Assembly (NCBI RefSeq): GCF_000280905.1
Contig: NZ_ALAP01000041.1
Coordinates: forward strand, 97,416 to 161,415
From: Streptomyces sp. AA1529
GTDB lineage: Bacteria > Actinomycetota > Actinomycetes > Streptomycetales > Streptomycetaceae
Reading direction: 5' to 3'
DNA length: 64,000 nucleotides
Part shown: in pieces, positions 52,222 to 59,758 of the stretch
Layout: every line of letters begins with the position of its first letter
How positions within the stretch are numbered: the stretch's first letter is position 1
Position numbers and translations under genes: made by a program
Notes under the pieces: model-generated
The model's input: the letters and a program-made list of their open reading frames with translations, nothing else
Told to the model about the DNA's origin: nothing
Databases searched by the model: none

Positions 52222-52896
52222 TCAGTTGCCCGCGGTGGCCGGCTGCTTCTCGCTGGGCCGCACGATGACGAAGCCCTCACCGTCCAGGCGCAGCTGCACC
52301 GCCTCGCCCGAACCGCCCCGGATCATGGAGCCGAAACTCTGCGAGCGGTGCAGCGAGGTCTGCAACTGGGCGCTCCAGCCCACCACCGCGTCGGTGTCCA
52401 CGAACACCGGTGCCTGCTGCGAGACGGGGATGACGATCGGCGTGCCCTCGCAGATGACGCCGAGCCTGCCCTGGCCCGAGAAGACACTGTTGAACAGTCC
52501 GCCGCCGGCCATTCCCGCGCCTTTGACCACGCCGATCTCGTAGTGCAGTCCGGCGTCGAAGACCAGCACGTTGCGGCCGTTGACGGTGAGCGAGTCGCCG
52601 GGCGCTATGTCGATGATGAAGCAGTTCTCCGCCTCGTGCGCGAACCAGGCCTCGCCCTGTCCGCTGACCGACATCACGGCCAGCCCTTCGCCGGTGACCT
52701 GGCGCTTGAGGAAGTTGCCGACCCCCTGGCCCTTCTTCTCGAACTTCAGGTTCCCCCGGAAGGCCACCATCGCGCCCTGCCGCGCGTAGCACTCCCCGTT
52801 CACGGTGTACTTCACGCATTTGTCGTTCTGCAGCTCCATCCCCGCCGTCGGGCTGGGCTGCGCCATGTTCTTCGTCGCGAAGAGATCACTCTGCAT
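52222..52896 (-). CDS. AIM24-family protein
   Basis: This 224-residue protein starts at ATG 52896. It has the tandem beta-sandwich pattern of AIM24/TIGR00266 proteins, seen in KYTVNGECYARQGAMVAFRG, FDAGLHYEIGVVKGAGM and FVDTDAVVGWSAQLQ. It has no signal peptide or membrane segment. In mitochondria AIM24 affects inner-membrane structure; bacterial members are poorly understood and are often linked to stress. It stands alone here. Confidence 0.82.
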   Translation of the reverse strand: MQSDLFATKNMAQPSPTAGMELQNDKCVKYTVNGECYARQGAMVAFRGNLKFEKKGQGVGNFLKRQVTGEGLAVMSVSGQGEAWFAHEAENCFIIDIAPGDSLTVNGRNVLVFDAGLHYEIGVVKGAGMAGGGLFNSVFSGQGRLGVICEGTPIVIPVSQQAPVFVDTDAVVGWSAQLQTSLHRSQSFGSMIRGGSGEAVQLRLDGEGFVIVRPSEKQPATAGN

Positions 52897-53080
52897 GGCG
52901 CCATGTTCCCCCGGAATTCGCCGCTCCATCCAGACTTGCCCGGCCGGCGGTTCCGCTGACCTGCACGGAAACCGGCCGCCTTGCGGGCTGCGGCGCCGCG
53001 CTCGCGACGCCGCCCAGCCGATCCGGGGGAGAACCGTGATTTGAGAGTTTTGCTCGACTGTCGCCTCAGTGTGAGCGCGT

Positions 53081-53094
53081 ACTTTCTCGAAAGT
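53081..53094. promoter_or_regulatory. Palindrome in the AIM24/small-protein divergent region
   Basis: ACTTTC-TC-GAAAGT is a perfect 6-2-6 palindrome in an unusually AT-rich stretch (53035-53125) between divergent genes. It may be an operator. The rest of the 292-base gap shows no gene. Confidence 0.4.
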
Positions 53095-53188
53095 CCCCAA
53101 AGGTACTCGAATGAAATGATGGAAGGTGCCAGGGGGCCGCGGCTCCCGGGGGCGGGTGCCCCGTGGCAACGAGCGGAGGAGGTCCGAC

Positions 53189-53380
53189 ATGAAGTTCGTG
53201 CTCGAGGTGGACATCAGCGGCATGCGGGGCGAGGGGGAGGCGGCGGCCGAACTGGGCCGGGCACTGCGGTACTGGGGCGGCAACCTGCGCCACTACGCGC
53301 TGCAGCCGGGCGACGGATCGGAGATCCACGACTCGCAGTACCGCCGGGTCGGAAGCTGGCACATCGCCCCGGCCTCGTGA
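53189..53380 (+). CDS. Small protein of unknown function (63 residues)
   Basis: ATG 53189 has a near-perfect ribosome binding site, GGAGGAGG at 53175-53182. The product starts MKFVLEVDISGMRGEG and ends RRVGSWHIAPAS; it looks like a single small alpha/beta unit (strand, helix AAAELGRALRYWGGNL, strand). Similar short proteins are common in streptomycetes but I cannot name the family. A dehydrogenase gene follows on the same strand after 62 bases. Confidence 0.7.
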   Translation: MKFVLEVDISGMRGEGEAAAELGRALRYWGGNLRHYALQPGDGSEIHDSQYRRVGSWHIAPAS

Positions 53381-53442
53381 CCGGACGGCAGTAGCATCGC
53401 GGCCGGAACACGACCGGGCCCGGCGCGAGGAGAGGGAGACCC

Positions 53443-54432
53443 ATGGCGATCGAGGGCGTGGATCCCCGGCGCATCGGACGGGAACTGGCGGGTGCCGCCG
53501 TCACCGTCGACCCCGGCCTGCCCGCGCCGGTGCGCGCGGGCGTCGGGGAACTCGTCCGGCGCCCGCTGGGCCCGGGCACCGGACCGCGGATCCATGTGGG
53601 CCCCACCCTCCCCGAACTCGGCCCCGGCGAGCGGCTGCTGTGGATGCACAGCAGCAACGCCGGGGTCGACGCGCTGCTGGCGTCCGCCGCCTGGCCGCCC
53701 GGGACCCTGCTGACCCGCACGGTCGGGCGGATGGGGGAGCGGATCGGCCAGTACGTGCTGGCCTGGGTGCTGGCCGAGCTGCAGAACATCCCCGCCTTCC
53801 TGGACCAGCACGCCTCCCGCACCTGGAACCGGCTGCCCACGGAACTGGCCGACGGCACCCTCGCCGTCGTCCTCGGGACCGGCGGGATCGGTGCGGGGAT
53901 CGCGGCCGCGCTCCGCCGCTGCGGGGTGCGCACCGTCGGGGTGGCCCGCACCGCGCGCCCGGTGCCCGGGTTCGACGAGGTCGTCGCGCTCGGGGCGCCG
54001 GACGGCTCCCGGGCCCCGGACGGTTCGGGAGCGCCGTCCGCGGAGCTGGCCGCGGCCCTGGGTGCGGCACGCTGGGTGGTCGACGCGCTGCCGCTCACGC
54101 CCGCCACGGCCGGACTCCTGGGCTCCGGATTCTTCGGCGCGATGGACGGCGCGACCTTCCTCAACGTGGGCCGGGGCGCGACCGTGCGCACCGAGGCGCT
54201 CGGCCGGGCGCTGGAGGAGGGCCGGGTGGCGCACGCGGTGCTGGACGTCCTGCCGGAGGAGCCCGCCGGGCCCGGATCACCGGCCTGGGAGCTGCCCCGC
54301 ACCACCCTCACCTCCCACTCCGCCGGGCCCACCACCGCAGCCGATGTCCTCGCCGACTTCCGCGCGGCGTGGGACGCGCTGAGCGCGGGCCGGCTTCCCG
54401 GCCTGGCCGTCCGCCTCACCCGGGGCTACTGA
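53443..54432 (+). CDS. D-2-hydroxyacid dehydrogenase family protein
   Basis: This 329-residue NAD(P)-dependent oxidoreductase has the glyoxylate/hydroxypyruvate reductase B-like layout. It starts at ATG 53443 after GAGGAGAGGGAG. The cofactor site is VVLGTGGIGAGIAAALRRCG. Catalytic residues are expected in NVGRGATVRTEAL (Arg), LDVLPEEP (Glu) and TSHSAGPT (His); all are visible. The N-terminal part of the catalytic domain is shorter and more divergent than in typical PdxB or SerA. Substrate unknown. Confidence 0.85.
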   Translation: MAIEGVDPRRIGRELAGAAVTVDPGLPAPVRAGVGELVRRPLGPGTGPRIHVGPTLPELGPGERLLWMHSSNAGVDALLASAAWPPGTLLTRTVGRMGERIGQYVLAWVLAELQNIPAFLDQHASRTWNRLPTELADGTLAVVLGTGGIGAGIAAALRRCGVRTVGVARTARPVPGFDEVVALGAPDGSRAPDGSGAPSAELAAALGAARWVVDALPLTPATAGLLGSGFFGAMDGATFLNVGRGATVRTEALGRALEEGRVAHAVLDVLPEEPAGPGSPAWELPRTTLTSHSAGPTTAADVLADFRAAWDALSAGRLPGLAVRLTRGY

Positions 54433-54450
54433 CCCCGAGCCGCGACGCCG

Positions 54451-54475
54451 GCCCCGCGGCCGGGGCGCGGCCCCG
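54451..54475 (+). terminator. GC-rich hairpins after the 2-hydroxyacid dehydrogenase gene
   Basis: Two overlapping alternatives are possible: GCCCC/GGGGC at 54451-54466 and GGGGC/GCCCC at 54462-54475. They lie 20-40 bases past the stop. A weak but plausible terminator. Confidence 0.4.
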
Positions 54476-54519
54476 GTCGCCGGGGAGCGCACCGCCGGGG
54501 GCATGCGCTGCGCCGATTG

Positions 54520-54539
54520 GCCGTACCGATGCGTACGGC
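54520..54539. promoter_or_regulatory. Inverted repeat upstream of the DUF2180-like gene
   Basis: GCCGTAC and GTACGGC flank six bases, giving a perfect 7-bp inverted repeat 59 bases before the start of the zinc-finger-like protein gene. Possible operator. Confidence 0.35.
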
Positions 54540-54598
54540 GCCGTGCGGAGGGGAACCCGCGCACAGTCCGCCCTTACGGCTCCGAGAGAGGGAGCGTC

Positions 54599-54814
54599 AT
54601 GCACTGCTACGACTGCTTCAAGGAGGGCACCGAGACCTCGGCCCTGGCGGTCTGCGTCGACTGCGGGGCAGGTGTGTGCGACCGCCATCTGCACAGCGAC
54701 CCCGAGCCGGTGCGCCGCTCGATGAGCGTCGGCCAGGTCTGGTCCTCGCGCGATTCGCGCCGGATGATCTGCCTCGTCTGCCACGACGTGCTGCAGCAGA
54801 ACCAGAAGGGGTGA
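54599..54814 (+). CDS. DUF2180-like small zinc-ribbon protein
   Basis: This 71-residue protein starts at ATG 54599 after AGAGAGGGAG. Cysteine pairs occur in MHCYDCFKEG, AVCVDCGAGVCDRHLH and MICLVCHD; with the histidines these can hold one or two zinc ions. The order resembles the DUF2180 proteins of streptomycetes. It is likely cytoplasmic, and may bind nucleic acid or protein. The convergent VOC gene ends 16 bases away. Confidence 0.75.
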   Translation: MHCYDCFKEGTETSALAVCVDCGAGVCDRHLHSDPEPVRRSMSVGQVWSSRDSRRMICLVCHDVLQQNQKG

Positions 54815-54830
54815 GGCCCGGCTCCGGGCG

Positions 54831-55592
54831 TCAGGAGCCCAGCAGGCGGAAGAGGCCGCCGTCCGGGTCGCGGACGGTGGCGACCCGGCCGTGCGGGGCG
54901 CGCTGGACGGGGGAGACCACGGTGCCGCCCGTCCGCTCCGCGGCGCCCAGCGCCGCGTCGATGTCGGACGCGCGGAAGTACACGTCCCAGCGGGTGCGCA
55001 CCTGCGGGTCGGAAGCGGCCTCGATGCCGCCTCCGCGGAGCCCGGCGACGGTCTCGCCGTCCACCAGGATGTGCACCTCGTCGCTCTGCTCCTCGTAACT
55101 CACGCCGTGGCTGGGGTTCTTCGTCCAGTCGAGCACGGCACCGTAGAAGAGCGCCGCGGCGAAGGCGTCGCCGGTGCGCAGTTCCAGCCAGGCCGGCGCG
55201 TGCCCCGCGCCGACCGCCCAGCCGCGCGGCAGTTCTCCCTGCCAGACGCCGAATGCCGCACCGTAGGGGTCGGCGGCCATGGCCGCCCGGCCCTCGCCGA
55301 CCCGGAGCGGTCCGACGGCGACGGTGGCGCCCCGCTCGCGGACCCGTTCGCAGACGAGGTCGGCGTCGTCCACGGAGAAGAACACCGTCCAGCGGACCGG
55401 GAGCTGCCAGGAGACGGCTGCCTCGTTGAAGCCCGCCACCGGATCGCCCTCCCTGGTGGCCGTGCGGAATCCGGGGCCCAGGGAGCTGTCGGTGAAGGAC
55501 CAGCCCAGTACGGAGCCGTAGAAGTCCTCGGTGGCCTGCCGGTCACGGACGGTCAGGCTGACCCAGCAGGGCACTCCGGGTACGGAATCCAT
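54831..55592 (-). CDS. VOC-family protein (glyoxalase/bleomycin resistance-like)
   Basis: This 253-residue protein contains two VOC modules in tandem (about residues 5-120 and 130-253). Signs are WVSLTVRDRQATEDFYGSVL, ADPYGAAFGVWQ, then LELRTGDAFAAALFYGAVL and VRDPDGGLFRLLG. VOC proteins include metal-dependent isomerases and drug-binding resistance proteins. This two-module type is common in streptomycetes with unknown substrates. ATG 55592 follows GAGGTGA; GTG 55595 is the alternative. Confidence 0.87.
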   Translation of the reverse strand: MDSVPGVPCWVSLTVRDRQATEDFYGSVLGWSFTDSSLGPGFRTATREGDPVAGFNEAAVSWQLPVRWTVFFSVDDADLVCERVRERGATVAVGPLRVGEGRAAMAADPYGAAFGVWQGELPRGWAVGAGHAPAWLELRTGDAFAAALFYGAVLDWTKNPSHGVSYEEQSDEVHILVDGETVAGLRGGGIEAASDPQVRTRWDVYFRASDIDAALGAAERTGGTVVSPVQRAPHGRVATVRDPDGGLFRLLGS

Positions 55593-55729
55593 CACGTCAC
55601 CTCAAGCCTCCTGCCGCTTCCTTTCGCACGTCGGCGGGCGTCTTCCGTCCCCGGGCGCCGTAGTGCCCACCAGTCCCGGCGGCAAACGGGCAGCGGGCGG
55701 GAATGGCAGCATCATGTCGGCTTTTACGC

Positions 55730-55754
55730 GTTTTGTCCGGCCTGTGCCGGGTAC
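55730..55754 (+). promoter_or_regulatory. SigB-type stress promoter upstream of the DUF5133-like gene
   Basis: GTTT (55730-55733), 15 bases, then GGGTAC (55749-55754) matches the pattern of SigB/SigH-group promoters of Streptomyces. It is 93 bases upstream of ATG 55848, on the right strand, in a gap with no other gene. Confidence 0.55.
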
Positions 55755-55847
55755 TGGCCCTGTGCACCGCTTTCGCGGCCCGCCGGCCGCGGGCGGCTGC
55801 CGTGTCCCGCACCGCCGAGCGCCGCCGTGCGCCTCCGAGGAGTTGCC

Positions 55848-56033
55848 ATGATCGCCCACCCCGACACCCTGAGAGAGCTGCTCAGCCGCTACGAGGCCCT
55901 CCGCGACGGGTCCGGGGACCGGCAGGAGCTGGACGACGTCTCCTACACGCTCTGCGTCTCCACGGGGACCCGCGACATCCGCGACGCGGTGCGGGCGGCC
56001 CGGGCCCATATCGCGGGAGTCCGCGCGGCCTGA
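55848..56033 (+). CDS. DUF5133-like small protein
   Basis: This 61-residue protein starts at ATG 55848 after GAGGAG (55837-55842). The sequence IAHPDTLRELLSRYEALRD, then DVSYTLCVSTGTRDI, matches the pattern of streptomycete DUF5133 proteins: two helices with a conserved YTLCVSTGTR. It is shorter than most members (about 75-85), missing the C-terminal tail. Function is unknown. A SigB-type promoter upstream suggests stress control. Confidence 0.75.
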   Translation: MIAHPDTLRELLSRYEALRDGSGDRQELDDVSYTLCVSTGTRDIRDAVRAARAHIAGVRAA

Positions 56034-56043
56034 GCGGGGCGCG

Positions 56044-56068
56044 GCGGCGCGGGACCGGGTCGCGCCGC
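56044..56068. terminator. Hairpin between convergent DUF5133-like and cupin genes
   Basis: GCGGCGCG (56044-56051) pairs with CGCGCCGC (56061-56068) around a 9-base loop, within the 75-base convergent gap. Confidence 0.5.
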
Positions 56069-56108
56069 GGACGCGGCATCCGCCCGGGGCGGCCCGTCGC
56101 GAGCGGCG

Positions 56109-56504
56109 CTACCGGCTCAGTTCGTGCCCCGTGGTGGCGTCGACGTGTGCGGGCACTTCCTCATGCCGGTCCCCGACGGTGGAAGTGCCGGTGGGCTCGA
56201 ACAGCAGCAGCGCGGCGCCCCCTGGCGAGGCGGGCTTGTGCTCCACGCCCCGCGGCACGGTGAAGACCGCCCCCGCGCCCAGCCGGACCGTCCGCTCGCC
56301 GGCCGGCTCGCGCAGCGCGATCTCCAGCTCTCCGTCCAGGACGAGGAAGAACTCGTCCGTGTCCTCGTGTGCGTGCCACAGGTGCTCCCCGCGTACCTTG
56401 GCGATCCGTGCGTCGTAGTCGTTGACGCGGGTGACGATGCGCGGGCTCCACAGGGCGTCGAAGGAGGCCAGGGCCCGGTTCAGGTCGATGGGTTCGCTGC
56501 TCAT
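56109..56504 (-). CDS. Cupin-domain protein
   Basis: This 131-residue single-domain cupin starts at ATG 56504 after TGAGG. Motif 1 is GEHLWHAHEDTDEFFLVLDG, giving two His and one Glu as metal ligands; motif 2 is VFTVPRGVEHKP with a further His. Such small cupins are isomerases, dioxygenases or sensor domains. It diverges from a GlxA-type regulator gene with only 51 bases between starts, so that regulator probably controls it. Confidence 0.85.
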   Translation of the reverse strand: MSSEPIDLNRALASFDALWSPRIVTRVNDYDARIAKVRGEHLWHAHEDTDEFFLVLDGELEIALREPAGERTVRLGAGAVFTVPRGVEHKPASPGGAALLLFEPTGTSTVGDRHEEVPAHVDATTGHELSR

Positions 56505-56555
56505 GGCCTCATCCTGGGGCGTGACGGCGTCCGCCGCGACTGCTAGAAATCGCAT

Positions 56556-57563
56556 ATGACGCAAGATTCCTCGCACGACCGGCCGACGGATCTCCACCGG
56601 GTCGTTGTGCTCGTCGACGAGAACTCCAACCCTTTCGAACTCGGCTGCGCGACAGAGATCTTCGGACTGCGCAGGCCCGAGCTCGGCCGGGAGCTGTACG
56701 ACTTCGCACTGTGCTCACCCGAGCCGCGCACCGTGCTGCGCGACGGATTCTTCACCCTCACCGGCGTCGCGGACCTGACGGCGGTCGAGCAGGCGGACAC
56801 CCTGATCGTGCCCAACCGGCCCGACATCGAGGTCCCCCGGCGCCCCGCGGTGCTGGCGGCCGTCCGCCGCGCCCACGCGCGCGGCACCCGCCTTCTGGGA
56901 CTGTGCAGCGGAGCGTTCACCCTCGCGGAGGCGGGTGTGCTCAGCGGTCGGCGCGCCACCGCGCACTGGCAGTGGGCCGACCGGTTCCGGGCCCGCTTCC
57001 CGGACGTGCACCTGGAGCCGGACGTGCTCTTCGTCGACGACGGCGACATCCTCACCGCCGCGGGCAGCGCGGCCGCGCTGGACCTGGGACTGCACGTGGT
57101 GCGCCGCGACCACGGCGCCGAGGTCGCCAACGCGGTGAGCCGCCGCCTGGTCTTCGCCGCGCACCGGGACGGCGGGCAGCGGCAGTTCGTCGAGCGGCCG
57201 CTGCCCGCCGTCCCTGAGGAGTCACTGGCGGCTCTGCTGGCGTGGGCCCGGGAGCGGTTGGATCAGCCTCTCACCGTGGCCGACCTGGCGGCCCGGGAAG
57301 CGGTCAGCGCCGCCACCCTGCACCGCCGCTTCCGCGCCCAGCTCGGCACCACTCCGCTCGCCTGGCTGGTCGGCGAGCGGGTCGCGCTGGCCTGCCGGCT
57401 GATCGAGCGCGGCGAGGAACGGCTGGAGGTCGTCGCCCGCGAGAGCGGGCTCGGCACCGCCGCGAACCTGCGGTCCCGGCTCCGCCGGGAGACCGGACTG
57501 AGCCCGTCTGCATACCGCAGGCGCTTCGGCCGGGTCGAACTCCCGGCCGCCGCCGGGACGTGA
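56556..57563 (+). CDS. GlxA-family AraC transcriptional regulator
   Basis: This 335-residue regulator starts at ATG 56556. The N-terminal DJ-1/PfpI-like domain (about residues 8-190) has RLLGLCSGAFTLAEAGVLSG with a cysteine in the nucleophile-elbow position, and RRATAHWQW. The C-terminal AraC domain has two helix-turn-helix units (VADLAAREAVSAATLHRRFR and VARESGLGTAANLRSRLRRE). It likely regulates the divergent cupin gene from the shared 51-base region. Confidence 0.9.
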   Translation: MTQDSSHDRPTDLHRVVVLVDENSNPFELGCATEIFGLRRPELGRELYDFALCSPEPRTVLRDGFFTLTGVADLTAVEQADTLIVPNRPDIEVPRRPAVLAAVRRAHARGTRLLGLCSGAFTLAEAGVLSGRRATAHWQWADRFRARFPDVHLEPDVLFVDDGDILTAAGSAAALDLGLHVVRRDHGAEVANAVSRRLVFAAHRDGGQRQFVERPLPAVPEESLAALLAWARERLDQPLTVADLAAREAVSAATLHRRFRAQLGTTPLAWLVGERVALACRLIERGEERLEVVARESGLGTAANLRSRLRRETGLSPSAYRRRFGRVELPAAAGT

Positions 57564-57617
57564 CCCGGCCCCCCCGTGCGGTACGGACGAGGCCGATGGC
57601 CCGGACGGGGGACCGGT

Positions 57618-57642
57618 GGGCCGGCCGCGGCGCGGCCGGCCC
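57618..57642. terminator. Strong hairpin between convergent GlxA-type and dehydrogenase genes
   Basis: Perfect 11-bp arms GGGCCGGCCGC and GCGGCCGGCCC surround a 3-base loop, six bases past the dehydrogenase stop on the minus strand and 55 bases past the regulator stop. Confidence 0.65.
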
Positions 57643-57647
57643 GGTCG

Positions 57648-58796
57648 TCATGCGGCCAGCAGCCCGGAGGTGTCCAGCACCTGCCGGATCGCGGTGCCGT
57701 CCGCGAGCGCCTCCAGCGACCGGTTGACGTGCTCCGTGGTCAGCTGCACCGTCCCGGTGTGCAGCTCCTCCACCGGCAGCAGCCCGGCGCGCCACAGCCC
57801 CAGGAAGCGCGGGATGTCGCGACTGGGCACCGCGTCGCCCATGTACGAGCCCAGCAACGACTTCCCCTCGCCCGCGAAGGCCGCCGCCGGGACGGTGTCC
57901 AGCATCCGGCCGGGTCCGGGCAGCCCCACCGAGGCGACCTTCCCGCCGCGGCGCACCGTGGCCAGGCACGCCGCCGTCACCGCGGGGCTGCCCACCGCCT
58001 CGACGGCGACCTCGGCGCCGCCACCGGTCCACTCCGGCACCGCCTCGGCCGCCTCCTCGGGCGCGCATGCGTGGGTGGCGCCCAGACGCAGCGCCAGCTC
58101 CCGCTTGGCGGGCACCGGATCGACGGCGATCAGCGGCGCGGCTCCCGCCGCGCGGGCCCCCAGCACGGCCGAGAGGCCGACTCCGCCGAGCCCGTGCACC
58201 ACCGCGGACTGCCCGGTCCGCAGCCCGGCCGTGTTCAGCACCGCACCCGCCCCCGTCAGCACCGCGCAGCCGAACAGCGCGGCGATCGAGAACGGTATGT
58301 CCGCCGGGATCGGCACCAGCGACTCCTGCGCCACCACCGCGTACTGCGCGAAGGCGGAGACGCCGAGCTGGTGGTGGACGGTACGCCCGGCGGCGTCCCG
58401 CAGCAGCGGCGGTCCGTGCAGCAGCCCGCCCGAGCCGTTCGCCGCAGCTGCCGCCGAGCACAGCCCCGGCCGGCCTTCGGCACACCGGGCGCACCACCCG
58501 CAGCTCGGCACGAACACCAGCGCCACGTGTTCGCCCGCCGCCACCCGGTCCACGCCGGGGCCGGTCTCCTCGACGACCCCGACGGCCTCGTGGCCCAGCG
58601 CCATCGGCAGCGGCCGCACCCGGTCGCCGTTGACGACCGACAGATCCGAGTGGCACAGCCCCGCGGCGGCCGTGCGGACCAGCACCTCGCCCTCCCGCGG
58701 AGCGCCCAGCTCCAGCTCTTCCACCTCGACGGGGCGGGTCGCACCGTAGGGGCGTGCCGTACTCACCTCGCGCAGGACGACCGCCCGCGTCCTCAC
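57648..58796 (-). CDS. Zinc-dependent alcohol dehydrogenase (MDR family)
   Basis: This 382-residue medium-chain dehydrogenase starts at GTG 58796, overlapping the ABM stop. Catalytic zinc: Cys in AAGLCHSDLS and GHEAVG. Structural zinc cysteines: CGWCARCAEGRPGLC. Cofactor site: VHGLGGVGLSAVLGARAAG with an Asp in AVDPVPAK (NAD). It resembles class III-like and aryl or allyl alcohol dehydrogenases. As the last gene of the glp-like operon it may oxidise a long-chain alcohol or an aldehyde released by the upstream enzymes. Confidence 0.88.
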   Translation of the reverse strand: MRTRAVVLREVSTARPYGATRPVEVEELELGAPREGEVLVRTAAAGLCHSDLSVVNGDRVRPLPMALGHEAVGVVEETGPGVDRVAAGEHVALVFVPSCGWCARCAEGRPGLCSAAAAANGSGGLLHGPPLLRDAAGRTVHHQLGVSAFAQYAVVAQESLVPIPADIPFSIAALFGCAVLTGAGAVLNTAGLRTGQSAVVHGLGGVGLSAVLGARAAGAAPLIAVDPVPAKRELALRLGATHACAPEEAAEAVPEWTGGGAEVAVEAVGSPAVTAACLATVRRGGKVASVGLPGPGRMLDTVPAAAFAGEGKSLLGSYMGDAVPSRDIPRFLGLWRAGLLPVEELHTGTVQLTTEHVNRSLEALADGTAIRQVLDTSGLLAA

Positions 58797-59104
58797 GGCG
58801 CCACCTCCCCGACCGGGGTCAGCCGCACCACGTCCCTGGACTCCAGCAGCGGCACGATCCGCCCCGGCACCAGGTCCCGGAAGTGCGCGGTGGCGCAGTG
58901 CGCGGTGAAGTCGGCCTCGGTGGCGTACTCCTCGTACAGGACCACGGTGCGCGGGTCCTCGATGCCCTGATGCACCCGGTACCGCAGGTTCCCGGGCTCG
59001 CCGCGGGAGGCGGCGGCCAGCTCCGCCAGCAGCGCGAGGACCTCCTCCTCCCTGCCCGGCCGGGTGCGGTAGCGGGCCACCACGACACAACTGCTCTCAC
59101 TCAT
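58793..59104 (-). CDS. ABM-domain putative monooxygenase
   Basis: This 103-residue protein has the antibiotic-biosynthesis-monooxygenase fold, a dimeric alpha/beta ferredoxin-like barrel (CVVVARYRTRPGREEEVLAL, then YRVHQGIEDPRTVVLYEEYA, then AHCATAHFRDL). The family includes cofactor-free oxygenases and quinol-acting YgiN proteins. It starts at ATG 59104, six bases after the GlpP-like gene, and overlaps the dehydrogenase start. Confidence 0.87.
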   Translation of the reverse strand: MSESSCVVVARYRTRPGREEEVLALLAELAAASRGEPGNLRYRVHQGIEDPRTVVLYEEYATEADFTAHCATAHFRDLVPGRIVPLLESRDVVRLTPVGEVAP

Positions 59105-59110
59105 CGTTCA

Positions 59111-59740
59111 TCAGCTCTCTGTGGGGGACGGCAGCCCGTCCCGGGTCAGGTGCCACATCCGGGGGTCGGAGGTGGCAGCGGCGACGGCGCCCAGCTCCAG
59201 TGCCGCCGCGACGTCCTGCGGCGACTGCACGAATCCGGCGGCCACATGCGGCGACATCGCGCGCAGCGCCGCGGGCTCCATCCGTGCCACGATCGGCGCG
59301 GGCATGACTTCCACCAGGTCGGGCAGGCCGCGGGCCACGGCGTCCAGGCTGCGGTTGAGGTTGGAGCGGTCGGTGACGAACACCTTCTGCATCGTCAGCA
59401 GCCCCAGCGGACGGCCCTTCTCCACCAGCGAGAGACGGGTGCTGACCACTCCGGCGGCGCCCATGTGCTTGAGGAACTCCAGCGCACCCCGGTCCTGGGC
59501 GAGGCCGGGGGAGGAGTCGACGTTCACGAAGACCGTCTTGCCCGCCCGGCCCAGCGCCGGAACGACCTGCGGAAGCCTGCCCACCGACACCGAGGCGAGG
59601 ATGCACACGGCGGCGGGAGCGGTCAGGAAGTCCTTCAGATGCTGGACGCCGACCACCGAGGCGACAACGGGTACTTTCGCGAACGCGGCGGACAGTCGTC
59701 GGTCGGGCCTCGGGGCGCCGGACCGGGGGTGCACAGTCAT
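59111..59740 (-). CDS. GlpP-like glycerol-3-phosphate-responsive antiterminator
   Basis: This 209-residue protein matches the GlpP family. In Bacillus, GlpP binds glycerol-3-phosphate and lets RNA polymerase pass a leader terminator of glpD. Family marks: VVGVQHLKDFLTAPAAVCIL, TVFVNVDSSPGLAQDRGALEFLKHMGA (seen in part), VDVAS-like patches VVSTRLSLVEKGRPLGLLTM and DLVEVMPAPI. It starts at ATG 59740. It lies inside the operon it might control. I found no clear leader terminator for it to act on, so its mode here is uncertain; a TIM-barrel enzyme role is possible. Confidence 0.82.
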   Translation of the reverse strand: MTVHPRSGAPRPDRRLSAAFAKVPVVASVVGVQHLKDFLTAPAAVCILASVSVGRLPQVVPALGRAGKTVFVNVDSSPGLAQDRGALEFLKHMGAAGVVSTRLSLVEKGRPLGLLTMQKVFVTDRSNLNRSLDAVARGLPDLVEVMPAPIVARMEPAALRAMSPHVAAGFVQSPQDVAAALELGAVAAATSDPRMWHLTRDGLPSPTES

Positions 59741-59758
59741 GGTCTGCCTAGGCTCTCT

